Below, one piece after another: positions 37,519 to 49,939 of a DNA stretch of 64,000 nucleotides. Under the pieces are notes generated by a model. It had not been told where the DNA came from. It made no database searches and saw only the letters and a program-made list of their open reading frames with translations. Source of the DNA: Oxyura jamaicensis (Eukaryota; Chordata; Aves; Anseriformes; Anatidae); contig NC_048926.1 of NCBI RefSeq assembly GCF_011077185.1, positions 37,152,058-37,216,057 on the forward strand, written 5' to 3'. The position numbers were made by a program, and so were the translations under genes. Numbering within the stretch: the stretch's first letter is position 1; every line of letters starts with the position of its first letter.

Positions 37519-37620
37519 ACATACATATATTCATATATATATATATATATAAACAGTATATATGTACTCACACATGCTATATATAGCATATATATATATA
37601 TGTATGTATTCATGAATACA
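37519..37620. repeat. AT microsatellite with nested palindromes
   Basis: The segment acatacatatat (37519-37530) is the inverse complement of atatatgtatgt (37596-37607). Between and beside them lie two perfect 16-bp palindromes at 37574-37589 (ATGCTATATATAGCAT) and 37605-37620 (TGTATTCATGAATACA). Confidence 0.9.
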
Positions 37621-39044
37621 CACTATTTAAGGATAATTTTCTTTTCTTTTATAACAGTAACATTTAGCTGGGCCTTTAAGAACCCCAGCCTAACTTTTGA
37701 GTTAAGATTGCACACTAATCACACTGAAAAAGCTGGTGTTTAGTTCAGCACTCAAATAACACATACCAAGATTTTACAAACACTTTCTAACAAAGAAGCT
37801 GTAAGAGTCCTCCTTTATATGCAACAGTTAAATGATTCTTGCTTTTACTTTTCAATCACATTCTCTCTTCTAGATTCTTTATTATTTTCCACACAATAGA
37901 TTACTTCCCATGCTTTCACTGCATAAGTAACCTTTGACAAGTTGGGGAGAATGCAAAAATGGTTGTCCAAATCCCCAGATGTGAATTACTGATGCACTCT
38001 GTGTTGTCATATGTGGCAGGAGCTCTGGAAATGCTCACTGCAAGAGGCTACAGAAAGAACAATGCTTGATGTTAGATATATGTCTCCTGCTGAATATGCA
38101 GCTGAATGTTAGGTCACTCAGCTTTACAAACCAAGCACAAGACATTGCAGACTTCTGTGTTAGTTAAACAAAAGGTACTACTCATGCGAAACCAACACTT
38201 TCCACCTTACACCACAGGTGGCAGTGAACAACAACTGACGTTCAGGATGCCTCTTCAGTGTAGAGTTCAATCTACCCATTCTGCTGTTTTATCACCAACC
38301 TGTTAGGATTCCCTTTGACAAAGCTGGATTCTCTTTCCACATCCCCCTTTGAATCTTGTGAATCCCTGAGAGATCTCGATAGCTCCCCTTTTTTCTTACT
38401 TTGTATTTTCTTACCTTTGCTACAGAAACAAAACAAAACAAAAACCTGCAATTTTTAAAACTATTCTCTGTCTACAAGAGACACGGATTTCATTGACCAA
38501 GGTCCTCCCAAAGGATAATGGCAGACATCCTCTCCTGCCTCAAAATGTGATGTGGACAGCAAGCACTACCTTTCGGCTTGGGAAGAAATTACTTTGCTCC
38601 AGAACTAAGACTGCTGCCACAAGACACCCCTTCCCCATTCAGTTTGCTAGATCCTGTCCACTTACAAAGAGACAGACTTACCAAAGCTTGTAGCTCTAAA
38701 TACACCCTTATCATATGTCACAACAGTTCTACTGTTGCTGTGCATCAGAAAAAAAAATCATTAAAATCTCAGAATTAATGGAGAACAATAATAATGATAA
38801 AAATTATACAGAACTACTTTCCCAGATTAATCTGTATTTCCATGAATAGATCGTAGATAATAAATTTAAGTAAACTACAGTCTTGATCAGTGTTTTGACA
38901 GCCATGGTTTTTCTAATTAAATTGCATGGAAAGGGACTTAGAGGTTAAACAGCACAGAGAGCCATGTCTTGCTCCTTGTTTTGCTGAAGTAAGTCTAGAA
39001 CAGATGTGAACGGAAAAATGTAAATAGTCAATATTTTTACTCAC

Positions 39045-39344
39045 TCGACAATCCCGCTGTAGTGTTTTCATTAATGCGCTGTGAGTTTCAGAGTCAAAAT
39101 ACAACCCTTCATGCATGTCTTGCAAGAAATCCAAGTCTTTGAATGTTGGGTTGGACTTCTCCCTCTCTTTTCTTGATGCTCTCCTTTTATATGTGGAGCC
39201 TTTCAAGTCATACGTGAAATGCATTTTCAAGGCTCGTGGCAAAACATTGTTCATTACAACAATTCTAATATTAATGCCTCCTGACTGAACGCAGTACAGC
39301 CCATAAAATTTGGGTAGGAGAGTCCTTGGATTCTGGTTCAGATT
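39045..39344 (-). CDS. PIP5K1B: PIP5K1B coding exon, residues 158-257, DLKGS motif
   Basis: This is the largest coding exon at 300 nt (100 codons, phase 0 at both ends). It starts NLNQNPRTLLPKFYGLYCVQ, passes through NIRIVVMNNVLPR, and includes the PIP kinase signature YDLKGSTYKRRASRKEREKS. It ends MKTLQRDCR. Asp203 lies in DLKGS, a catalytic position in this family. The acceptor is tctgttctag and the donor GTGAGT, the only exon here with a GTGAG-type donor. Differences from the human protein as I remember it are conservative, for example in the MNNVLPRALKM stretch. Confidence 0.98.
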
Positions 39345-41317
39345 CTAGAACAGAAAAGATATTGTTAATTATGTTCATTTTAAAGAAACTTACATGCTTG
39401 AGAAAGTGATTTTTATGCCAAAGGACATTAACAAATATCAAGAAAAAAGAGCATGTTTCCCTATTCAGTACAGTTCCTTTGACCAATTTATTTTATTTGA
39501 AGCTCAAATTTGTGAGCTTCCAAAAGCTAGTATAAACACAAGAAAGTAACTACTCTGAACTGAAACTCAAAGGTCTACCATAGACCAAATCTACTGTGAA
39601 GCCCAGAGCACCACATACACAGGATGATTCTTCAGTGTGAAGGGTAAAAAGAAGTCTTGCAGGAAAAGAAATAGGATTCTGCTACCACCGTACACTGTTT
39701 CTTGCCAGGTGGTTCCAATCTCGTGTAAACTGCCACAATCATACTCCCTGCCATGCACTGTCCTGAAAAACATGACTGAATCTCTGATTCTGCCCATATG
39801 CCAGGTTTCACTTTTCCATGTCCCATGAAAGCACAGGCAGGGCCAAACCTAAACATATCCCAAAAGATTTAATTTATTATTTGGACCTGAACAGCCTTTG
39901 CATTCCACCTGCTGGAAGAAGTTTGGGTCAAGTAAAGTTCTCATTGCCTTGACCTCGATTCTGAAAAACAGAAACCCTGTCTCCATGCTTTTCACAATGA
40001 GGGTGAGTGCCAAATGACCAGGTTGTCTCCACATGAGTCTGAGGTCATAACAGAGTCATGACTGACCGTCAGAATAGAAGGTGTGAAATTACCCAAATTC
40101 CAAAAGTTAAAAAATAACTAGAAGATGGCAAGAGAGTTGAGAGCAAAAACCTGTCCTTCTGAACATAACTACTCTCAATTTTTGGCATGAAAACCAAGAA
40201 AGGGAAAAATTGCTTCAAGTTGTGCATTATTATTAAGTCACAACATACAGCTACAGGAACAATGTACTGTCATAGGAAACAATCTCAGTGATTAAAGTTT
40301 TACACTTTGAAAACCCCTGCATATTTTAACAGTGAGAATAAAAACCTCAGAAAAAAAAAATAAAGTGGTCTTACATTTACTTGTAATAATGATCAATTCA
40401 AACTTATGCCGAGATGATTATTCTGATTATGAACAATAACAACAGAAGTACCTGCCATCTTTTTTCTTTTGATGCTGTCAGTGCACAAAAATTTTTTAAA
40501 CAAACACTGAATCCAACTCACATTACCATAATAATGATGATATTCTTCGTTTTTAGTGCGAGTAGGTAACTTTACAAGTGTTTACTTAAGAAAACACAGA
40601 AAGAAAAGAAAATCAGGCCAACAGTAACAAGTCTAATACTTCAAAGTTCTGTGTACTGCCCAGAAGAATCTCTGTTTACATGTATATTGAGTGGCCTTTT
40701 TTTTTTTTCTTAAAAAAAAAATTATTTACATTTATTTTGGATTGATGGTCTCCCTTTCTGATGCCTGATGCACATAAACTAAGACAATCAACTTAGCATT
40801 AGCCCTCAAAAGAGCTCTACTTCAAAATTAAGTTCTGAACAACTTATAAGAGTATTTATAACATTGCTGGTTTAATACATGAGAAATTGAAGTAGTCCAG
40901 AAACAAAAGTGAAACTGACCGGTCTAGTTTCTTTGTCCACTCTGAGTGAAACGCAGAGGGTAGACAAACACAAAATGGAGAAAAAAAGTTGAATTAGAAA
41001 TTTAGGAAACCTTTTTTGATTACTAACTTATTAGAAGCAAAGTTTGGTATCCAGTCAGAAGATGATATTCTGCTTTATCTTGAACGCTAAAGAACAACTA
41101 TAATCTTAAATTTATTCTTGATTTATATCTATTCTTTCTGATGGATGGGGGACTACAAAGTCAAAAGGTAAAAACGTCAAAAATATAAAAATATGGATAC
41201 AGTTACAGAAAGATTAAAAGATATCAAATGAAACTGAATCTCTAGAAGTGTGAAATGAAACTGGAAATATACAGGTAATGATTTATAAAGATGGGAAAAA
41301 TATCTTCAATTACTTAC
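39345..41317 (-). other. PIP5K1B: PIP5K1B intron (2.0 kb)
   Basis: This intron lies between the Lys138 exon and the DLKGS exon. No repeat or nested gene is recognised. Confidence 0.9.
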
Positions 41318-41470
41318 CATATAATAACCGGGCAAGAGCTTCTGAAGAAACTCAGCCTCTTTGTGTTGAACTGTTTTGATGATGAACTCGTCATCACTAG
41401 TTACAAAAAATAAGGACCCACTGGCACCTGGATTGGATAATTCAATTAAAGGCTCACTGCAGATTGAATA
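41318..41470 (-). CDS. PIP5K1B: PIP5K1B coding exon, residues 107-157, ATP-binding lysine
   Basis: This 153-nt exon (51 codons, phase 0 at both ends) starts YSICSEPLIELSNPGASGSL and ends LLPGYYM. It holds the glycine-containing nucleotide-binding segment GASGSLFF and the ATP-contacting lysine in EFIIKTVQHKEAEF. That lysine falls on residue 138, the position used for kinase-dead mutants of this isoform. The acceptor is tttcttccag and the donor GTAAGTA. The exon is symmetrical, so skipping it would keep frame but remove the catalytic lysine. Confidence 0.97.
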
Positions 41471-44400
41471 CTGGAAGAAACAGAAAATGTTTTTCATTGC
41501 CAATGCATGCACTACTCAAACACAAGTTTAATACAAAGAATTGCAGGTGCAAATAAATGTAAGATAATTGAGGAGCTCTGTCCTTTGGGCTTCAACTGCA
41601 ACAACACAGCAGGCTGGGTTCACAGTAATTTGTTTGAAGATGTGCTGCACAGCTGTGGAAGAAGCAGCTGTAAGCTAAGCATACAGTCCATTTCCATGTG
41701 CCACTGCACCAGCTGATTTCTCACAGGAGCGAAATGAGCAAGTGAGGTGGAAACAATCCATCCCCACGCCATCAGCTCTGCAAATCCTCGAGTCAGAAGC
41801 CCTAAGATGACATTTTCCTTAAAACCATTCACTTTTCACATCTGTTTATGAAGCACGTGTGGGAAGTACATTACAAAAAGCCACAGGAAGTACTGGTATT
41901 GAACTTCACAAAAATAGCCAAGTCTTCTTGTGTGCAGCTAGGGCTGACACCATTAACATAATAATCTCAGTAAAACTGCCAATGTAGTTTTCTGATTACT
42001 TGCCTGCTTTAAACAGGAAAACTAGATGTCAGCAAGTACAAAAAATTGCTTTTTGCAGGACCATCATTTTGGATGTTTAGACAGGTTCTCTCTTCCACAG
42101 GGAGACAGTAATATTTATGATCACATTAAGGAAGAAAAAGTAACCGAGGACTGTTCTTTCCCAGTACAACCAGACCTCACATGGAGGCTAATGTTCATTT
42201 ATTAGACCTCCATTAATTCACACTTCATGTTCCATTCAAGCTAAGTGGTGAAGAGAAATTTAGCTCCAAAACCACAGAAAAATCTGTTTATATTAAACTT
42301 GAGAGTTTATTTAAAATATAATAACATTAAACTTTGATTCACACAATCTTTTCCTCTGTTATGTATCAGCATCTTTACACACTTGGAGATTTAGCACACA
42401 GTCCAGTAATTTAAGATTTCAGTCTCTGAAAGAAACAAAATTACACAGGCCCTGAATTGTGAGCAATGTAAGCACCGGGTAATTATTCTTAGCAGAGCAG
42501 TACATCTTCTGTTCTTATCAGAACAAAAGGAGTAACTGTTTCAGTAACAAATACCTGGTTTATTGGGTCAGTGCCTGAGATTAGATGAGCAATTCCATGG
42601 GAAAAAAACAACTTGCCAACCAGTTTTGTTTGCTGAAAATGGCTTTCATTAAATTTAACCAGAATCTGTCCAGTGATTTCAGATAGTTGTGATAGCAAAG
42701 AAAATTGACCCATAAAAATGTAACAAGCATAAAAAAAACCAAACCAAACCAAAACAAAAAACACCTTGAACTAAGGAAGCACACTTTCTATTTACTCAAA
42801 TTGCTACTTTATGCATTTTCTTTTAGCGGCTCTGGCTGAGACTTTTCCCACACTTGGAATTTTTAAAACTTTTACATGCTATAAAATTTTTGCCTGTTCC
42901 TCTCTCTGCTTCTGCAGTTCACTCAGCTCCAGTTCATAACAGAGTTCATAACAGTATACTAACCTATACTGTCTGCTGGTCATTTTATGGTCCTACAAAA
43001 TAAAAGTACACACCAAACAAAAAGCCCACCTAGTTTTGCAACTGGAACTGCTGGAGAGTAAGTGAAATTAAAAATGCAAAGTAACACAATCACTCAAACC
43101 ACAGTAATTAGGGACTTTATAATCAAAAAGTTCCTGTATAAAATGTCAGCGCTACATAAGGTTTCCAATTCAAGGTGTCAATTTCATTCTGTAAGTTGTT
43201 CAAATGCATTGATTTTTGCCATCCAGTCTGATTCTTACAATGCATTACAGCTCAACATCTTTGCCAAAGGTAAAACTGTAAATCTTTGAGCTCTGTCATT
43301 CCAAATTAACCATGTATACCTACTTAAACTTGCTGTAATTTATCCCCTCCCTTATTTAACTTTGCTTTCTCTTCAGCCCCAGTTGGACAATCAGTTTGCA
43401 TATTGTTACTGTAAAGAGTGTTACTTTAGATACTAAAAGCAAACTGTGGTCACTGCATGACAGACAGATCCAGATTTCACTAAAACAAGTGGAATTCTTC
43501 AGCCACGATCCTGGCATGTGCTACTGGGAGCAATCCTGTGGCCACAGTCAATAGGGAAAAGGGTTCCAAACTAAAAATAGTTTTGTTTTATTATTTGATT
43601 TTTGATTTATGACTTGGTTTTATGATAATGACTCCTCTGATCACATCTGCCTCTGGACCACAAAGGACTGCAACCTGCTCTGATTGCAGTATGATGCCCA
43701 TTTAGTCAGAAACAAAAATGAATTCTAACTTGGTGTCAGAGCAAATATGAACATAACAGCAACCTGCATCAGTTACAACATCATCACACTAAAATTCCAA
43801 CTACATTTCAAAAAAATACCTATTTGTTGAAGGAAACATGCTTCTGTATTTTAAAGAAAAAAGATGGTATTTTAAAGAAAAGGTGGTATTTTTAAAGAAA
43901 AAAGGTGGCACTTAATATTGAAACTGCTCAACTCTTAACTCTCTAGAGTACTGAACTCGGCCTTCCCTTAACCTAGGTAGGAAAAGCGGAACATACAGCA
44001 ACAGCACAAGTGTCCCGGACACAATGACCCAAATACTCTGTGCCCACACTGTGGTACAGAGAAATTTAAATCTCTCTCACCAAAAATCAAAAATGCTTCG
44101 TAAAGTTTCTTAACATCTGCCCAAATTGAATGCCAGTTTGGAAATAAATAATAATTTTAAAATGCCTATCTACACTGTCTGCATGGAGACAGGAAGACAG
44201 CTTTATTCAGCTTCTGACCACTGAAAAACATGCTTTCTCCATTTCTATCTCTTCTGAGAAAGTTGCTCCTTTTCTTTGGAAACATATCAAGATGACAAGG
44301 TGTGCAGACAGCAAAAGGTTTCTAAAAAAAGTTAGAAGTTTCCATCAAGAATTACTTATTTTGTAGCTAAGCAGAGTGGCACAAATTTCCATCAATAGCA

Positions 44401-45713
44401 AGTATGGTCTTCCTGTAATCTTTAATTTATGCTACTGCAAACAGTTCTTAGATGTAATAGAATTTGCAGGTGACAGAAGCTTTACTCTACTAAGTGCAGT
44501 CTTTTCGAGCAGTTGGCAACACAGCCTGAATACTTGGTCTTTCTCCAGGTTTGTAAAAGAAAATAGAACATGTTACATAAAGACACCTTTATAAAACTCC
44601 AACCCAACAACATTTCCTAGCAACTAACATCTGTAGTTCAAAGGAATGATCTGCTTTTACACGTAAGTATTGCTCAGAGGGCTAGTAATACAAAATCCAT
44701 ACACAATGCTATAGAATTAAAATTAGACACCCACAGTCAACCTAAATAAAAGCAAAAGCAGCTACATTTTGCTTTTATGTTCGTTGTCCACAAAGGGAAA
44801 AAAAAAAAAAAAGAAAGAAAAAGCTTATAATGTACTCAAACACTAAAGTCAGGAAGTGGTATGTTAAGCGGTATTTCAGCGTCATTTAATCCTTCTTTTA
44901 AAAAATGCATTTCTTTCAAATTCTTTTGGTTTAAAGAAACTCATATATGATTAACACCAAAAAATATTTAAAAACACATTCTGAAGAAGTAAATAAAATA
45001 AAACAATAAAACTCTGATGCACAAAACTGCTAACTTGTGCGGGGAATCTGATTTGTTGGGTGGACCAGCATGAGACAAACATCTACAAAACAATCCAGCA
45101 GTTCCCTTTCACCATACCCTTTGAAAAGCAGAAATACAGGAGAAGCAACCTAAGTGGATCCTTGTCTCTAGCAGTGCACAATCTGGTTCCACCAACTAAA
45201 GCCTGCTCTTATGACAACAGCAAATACTTAATGTTTTTCTCATGTAAGCAGCTGAACAGCAAGGAGGAGTAAATCTTCAAAGTATACCGATACTGGAAAA
45301 AAGAAAACACTAGAATATTTCTTTCCCAGGCCCCAATCCCACTTTTCTCAAGGCTAGATGGGAATGTTTGCAGACAAGCATGTATTTAACAGAGTGAATA
45401 AGTTAAATAACAGAAGAGCACTTGCATACAAGTACTGATTATAACTTCTCCAGAAACAATGACCTGAATGAACAGTAATACTCAAGTTACTCTAGTCAAC
45501 TAACAAGGCTTCCCCCCCTGTCCCTGAGGAACCTTCTCAAAGACCAAGAATTAAAATTTTTGTAAACCTCTAAAAATATTCACTAATTATTAAGCACTAC
45601 ACACACAAAATCTATACCCATTTATGCACCATTAAAGCATCCTCCTCTGTCAGTACAAAATTAGTATACATTATAATTATTTCGTAACTCACATGAAAAT
45701 TGTAAGCTCTTAC
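41471..45713 (-). other. PIP5K1B: PIP5K1B intron (4.2 kb)
   Basis: This holds a perfect 12-bp tandem duplication (agttcataacag) at 42931-42954 and a roughly 20-bp imperfect repeat in three copies at about 43847-43910. There is no gene. Confidence 0.88.
43847..43910. repeat. three-copy minisatellite-like repeat
   Basis: Three imperfect copies of a roughly 20-bp unit (tattttaaagaaaaggtgg) differ mainly in A-run length. Confidence 0.85.
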
Positions 45714-45831
45714 CAAATAATCATCAGGCTTGATACCAAAAAGTTCTCTGAAGTATCGGAAGGCAAGAGGTGCATATGTCTTAAATCTGAAGTCAGGGTA
45801 ATGATGAGCAGGGGTAAGATTGCTCCCTTCA
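45714..45831 (-). CDS. PIP5K1B: PIP5K1B coding exon, residues 67-106
   Basis: This 118-nt exon completes the split Ser codon and reads SEGSNLTPAHHYPDFRFKTY followed by APLAFRYFRELFGIKPDDYL. This is the highly conserved N-lobe stretch of type I PIP kinases. The acceptor is cgttttcag and the donor GTAAGAG. It ends in phase 0. The motif RYFRELFGI and the following DDYL are family hallmarks. The upstream intron is 11.9 kb and the downstream intron 4.2 kb. Confidence 0.97.
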
Positions 45832-46850
45832 CTGAAAACGAAAATAAAACAAACCCAGTTATTATTGAGCAATTTTTAGCAACTTTCTGTAAATCTCATC
45901 CTTAAATGTAAAGCTATCTCAGTCATTGGCCTTGCTAGACAAGAGTCATGAACACAGACAAATGTGCATTTATGTATCACCGCTCATCAATGTAATGCAA
46001 ATATCCGTGAGAGGCAAAGTATTGCCAGCAAATGCCTTTTTCTCTCCTTCAAGTCATTAGTCTTTTCACCATCATTTCCACATTCATAAAGATCATGTTT
46101 AAGCTACTGCTACAGCTTCACACATCCCTCCAGTGTGAGCCAGTCTAATAGATTACTAACACAGAAAGGGTCACCCCATTTCATGTAAGGAAAGACATAC
46201 TGGAATTGCTAATCTTGAGGTGTTTTTTCTGTTTATTTGCCTGTGACAACGCTTTTTTTTTTTTTTCCTGCCTCAGTCTAAACCACCACTAGCTTACATG
46301 CTCAGTTAAATAAGAACACAGGGTGTCCCCATTGTGGGGAATTCTGGAAAATGGTATGCAGTTACACACAACATACAGATTCAAGCTAGAAGAGGCATAG
46401 AGAAAGACTACTGTGGTGACCAATCTGGCAGACAGTCTTTCTTAAAGAAGCACATGAGAAGAATGTAGCCCTCTTAGATCTTTTCCTCGTTTATAACTAC
46501 ACTTTCACTGTGTGTTTAGGTTGCAGTTGTATAATTCTTGAGATGATCACTACGCTACTTAAGCTGAAGAAAAAGGCAGGATGATGTTGCCAGAAGGAAA
46601 AATATATATATATTAAAAACTGCCTGTGGATTCCCTAATGCAGGAAATTTTAAAAAGGCTTTAAACACCATGATTTCAATATACAAAAAAATCAAAGAAA
46701 AAAAAAAAGACTCCAGGAATTCACATAAATGTGAAGAGGAACGAACTCTCAGTATATGTCCTACAAAGACTAACTTAGGTATCATGAACTTACCATCAAC
46801 ATATTTAAAAGCTTTGGTTCTGTACAATTAATGCTTGTGCTATGAACTTG
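45832..46850 (-). other. PIP5K1B: PIP5K1B 11.9-kb intron, part before LTR
   Basis: This is plain intronic sequence with no recognised element. A short T run lies near 46252-46266. Confidence 0.85.
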
Positions 46851-47580
46851 TGTGGTGGTTTTACCGTGCTAGGCAGCTGAACACCACAACCGCTCTCTCA
46901 CTCCCCCTCCTCAGATGAGGAGGGGAAGAAGTAAAGGAAAGAACAACTCACGGGTTGAGATAAGGATGATTTAATTAAAGAGANNNNNNNNNNNNNNNNN
47001 NNNNNNNNNNNNNNNNNNNNNNNNNNNNNNNNNNNNNNNNNNNNNNNNNNNNNNNNNNNNNNNNNNNNNNNNNNNNNNNNNNNTAAACAATTCAACTAAA
47101 GGGAAAAAAGGGAAAGGGAAAGAGGGAGGGGGAAAGGGAATAACAAAACAAAACAAGTAAAGGGTATGTGGAAGTGCAGAGGAAAGAAATTACTCTCTAC
47201 TTCCCACAAATGAGCAATGCTTGACCACGTCCTTGAAGCAGGGCCTCAACGCATGCAGCCGGTGTTCGGGAGGAGGACAGACAATGAGAGCCCACCCCTC
47301 CCCTCTTCTTCCTTTTTCCACCTTTTATTGCTGAGTGTGACATCACATGGCATGGAATATCCCTTTGGTTGTGTTAGGTCAGCTGCCCTGGTGATGTTTC
47401 TTTCTCACTTTTTTGCCCACCCCCTAGGAGGGTTAGAGAGAGTCCTGATGCTGTGCCAGCACTTCTCAGCAGCAGACACAACACCGGTGTGATACCACTG
47501 CTGTTCTAGCTACAAGTGCAGAGCGCAGCACTGTATGGGCTGCTGCAGGGAAAGTTAACATCCCAGCCAGACCCAGTACA
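46851..47580 (+). mobile_element. solo LTR, avian ERVL-like
   Basis: The element begins TGTGGTGGTTTTACC and ends CCAGACCCAGTACA, the TG...CA termini of a retroviral LTR. It is flanked by a 5-bp target duplication, acttg, at 46846-46850 and 47581-47585. The internal landmarks (GGTTGAGATAAG, GACATCACATGGCATGGAATA, GTCAGCTGCCCTGG) match a widespread avian LTR family as I remember it. No internal retroviral genes are visible, so it is a solo LTR, unless the gap hides more. Orientation follows the remembered family. A 100-N gap interrupts it. Confidence 0.85.
46984..47083. other. assembly gap (100 N)
   Basis: There are exactly 100 N, the usual placeholder for a gap of unknown size, inside the LTR. 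The bases just outside are purine- and A-rich (tttaattaaagaga on one side, gggaaaaaagggaaaggg on the other), a likely cause of the break. Confidence 0.99.
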
Positions 47581-47585
47581 ACTTG

Positions 47586-49939
47586 TCACCTACCAAATAA
47601 CAATGTGATAACAGAAGTCTACCCCAATCCACTTAGCTGCCCCTGCATGCATACCACCAAAATACACCACAACTGAACTGCAGCCAACTACAGGGTTTGA
47701 ACTGGACAGGAAGCTTTCTTGGGCTCCAGAAATGCACTTTCTTCAGATTTTTGAATAGGAGACAGATGAAGGAAAAAAACGGATTTCTGGCTGGAAATCA
47801 CATGTCAAAAGATGGCCATGGCTGAGCAAAGATGCATACGAAGGCATTATAATACTGGTATTTTCTGACTGCAAAACCACATGGTTAAGAGCTGGCAAAG
47901 GCTGCCTAGTCCTAATGAACTCACTTGCACATTTTATAGTCTAACATATAACAACTCTAAGGTATTAAAATCACATCCACTTATATTATATTGTTCCATT
48001 ATATATTAAAAAAGAGAAATCAATAAGCTACTAGGCTGAATGTGATATTTTTCCTTACAGTTAAGGCTTGCTAATGCTTTTTCTTACAAAGGCTTCAGTA
48101 TGCCAGTCTTGCCTGACATGAAGCTTTGATTGACACTGAATTTTTCTGTAATATTGGGATGACAAAGGATAAATATATAGTTATACTGAGAACTTGGGGC
48201 CACATTTGTAAATGTATTAGATTGTTTTAAGATGCAGACAAGAAGAGAACAAAGTGTTCTTTGATGAAACATCACATCCTTGTCACAAAAGATTTATCAT
48301 CTAAATTATATAATGAACCTCCTACCTTTTAGAACATACCTTTATAAATCTGCTTCCTGTAGCTATAACTCAACAGCATTTTTGTGTAAGTGTGGCAATA
48401 AATATATGGCATGTCCTTGCTCTGCTAGAACATGTCTGTCCCATCGTTGAAACTTCACTAGGGTAGGAATGAAGATACGATGTTTTCTATGCTAATATCA
48501 TGGGCCCAAGCCATTTCTTAAACACAGTATAAAGAAAAATGACCACAAGTTAAAAAAAAAAAAAAAAAAAAAAAAAAGGTTCTTAATAGCTCCAGAGATG
48601 GACTGTAATGCACAGTACATGGAAATTTATTCCAGAAAAAATGGAAAATAGAGCAACTATTTTTATACAGCACTGACACAAAGAACAATTCCACGTACCT
48701 AACAGCATGTAAGCTTACTTGATTACAGATGCGGTAGTCATTTCACTAAGCAGGTTAAGTTCCTTTATTCTTTGTAAAATTATTACTAAAAAAAAAATCT
48801 TTTTTACTAAGGATCTGCAGGGTTTGTTATCATACCCTACAGTTTCTGCTGATCATATTGATTAATTTCAGTTTCATTGCCTAATAGAATAGATTAGAAG
48901 ATGCCAATAGTAGGCTTGTCTCTGATGTAAGAAACAAGCTTGACAAAAACATAAGATTTCTTCATTAGCTTTCTGGATTAACGTTGCTTTTAAGAGAAAA
49001 AGGACCCTGACTTCAAATTGTTTCTTACAATAATGAAAACTTTTGAAATCCTTGTGGCTAGGTATGTCCTTGCTCTCACCTTGAAAGGACTGTTTCCACT
49101 GACAGTTCCATGCTGTCCTGTTCACTCACTCTTGATGTAAATACATCTCTACCTTACTTCAACATTAAATTGTCCACAGTGTATTCTCTATCTACCCAAA
49201 AATCACTTTTAATAGATAAGGATGCTATACACACTATGTGTAGGCAAAAGCAAGCCTCCAGGTAGGTGCATTAACTCAACCCACCATAAAAATTGCAATC
49301 ATAAAATAAGAAGATTCCTCTGTTTTCTCTCAAAAAAATAAAATACACCTCCCACTCTATTAGTTCCCAATATGATTTATTCTGTGCTTTCTCCTCGCAT
49401 TTTGCTGGGGAATTCACTCATTCATTCATTGCATTTCACTCTGGCTGGACTAAAGAATACGTGCAAAGCACTTTGTATTATAATTTCTAATCAGGCTAGG
49501 TAGTTCCCAGGGTATGGCTATGTCTGTATAGCACATCAAGAAGAGTACCTGAGATTTGCTGAAGAAAAATCTAATCTACAAAATGGAGCTTTGGCCATAA
49601 AAGAAATGCACTCCATAAAGAAAGAAGGTAATCATATAAATTTCGTCTCATGTAGTTTAGAGCACACATCTACCAGGAAAAATAAATGACTTTTAATACC
49701 AGCTTTGATTCCTACAACCCTGAGGGAGTCTAATCTCTGTACATGAGCTGTGACAAATAACATAGACTTTGGAAAGTTTATGAATCAATTGCAACTTATG
49801 AGGTAATTTAATAATCTTTCCTGAAGACCACACAAAAGTAGAAGACTGGTAGTTAGAACGAAAAGGAGAGATTAATTTTAATGTATGCAAGTCAGATTTT
49901 AATATCTAAAATAAAGAAATAAAATAAACATTTTCTGGA
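47586..49939 (-). other. PIP5K1B: PIP5K1B intron, LTR to CR1
   Basis: This is intronic sequence with an A26 run at 48552-48577. No other element is seen. Confidence 0.85.

Larger units (their letters stand above)
33509..39044 (-). other. PIP5K1B: PIP5K1B 12.3-kb intron, proximal part
   Basis: Apart from the listed CR1 tail, the possible CR1 fragment and the AT palindrome cluster, this is featureless AT-rich intron. Confidence 0.85.
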
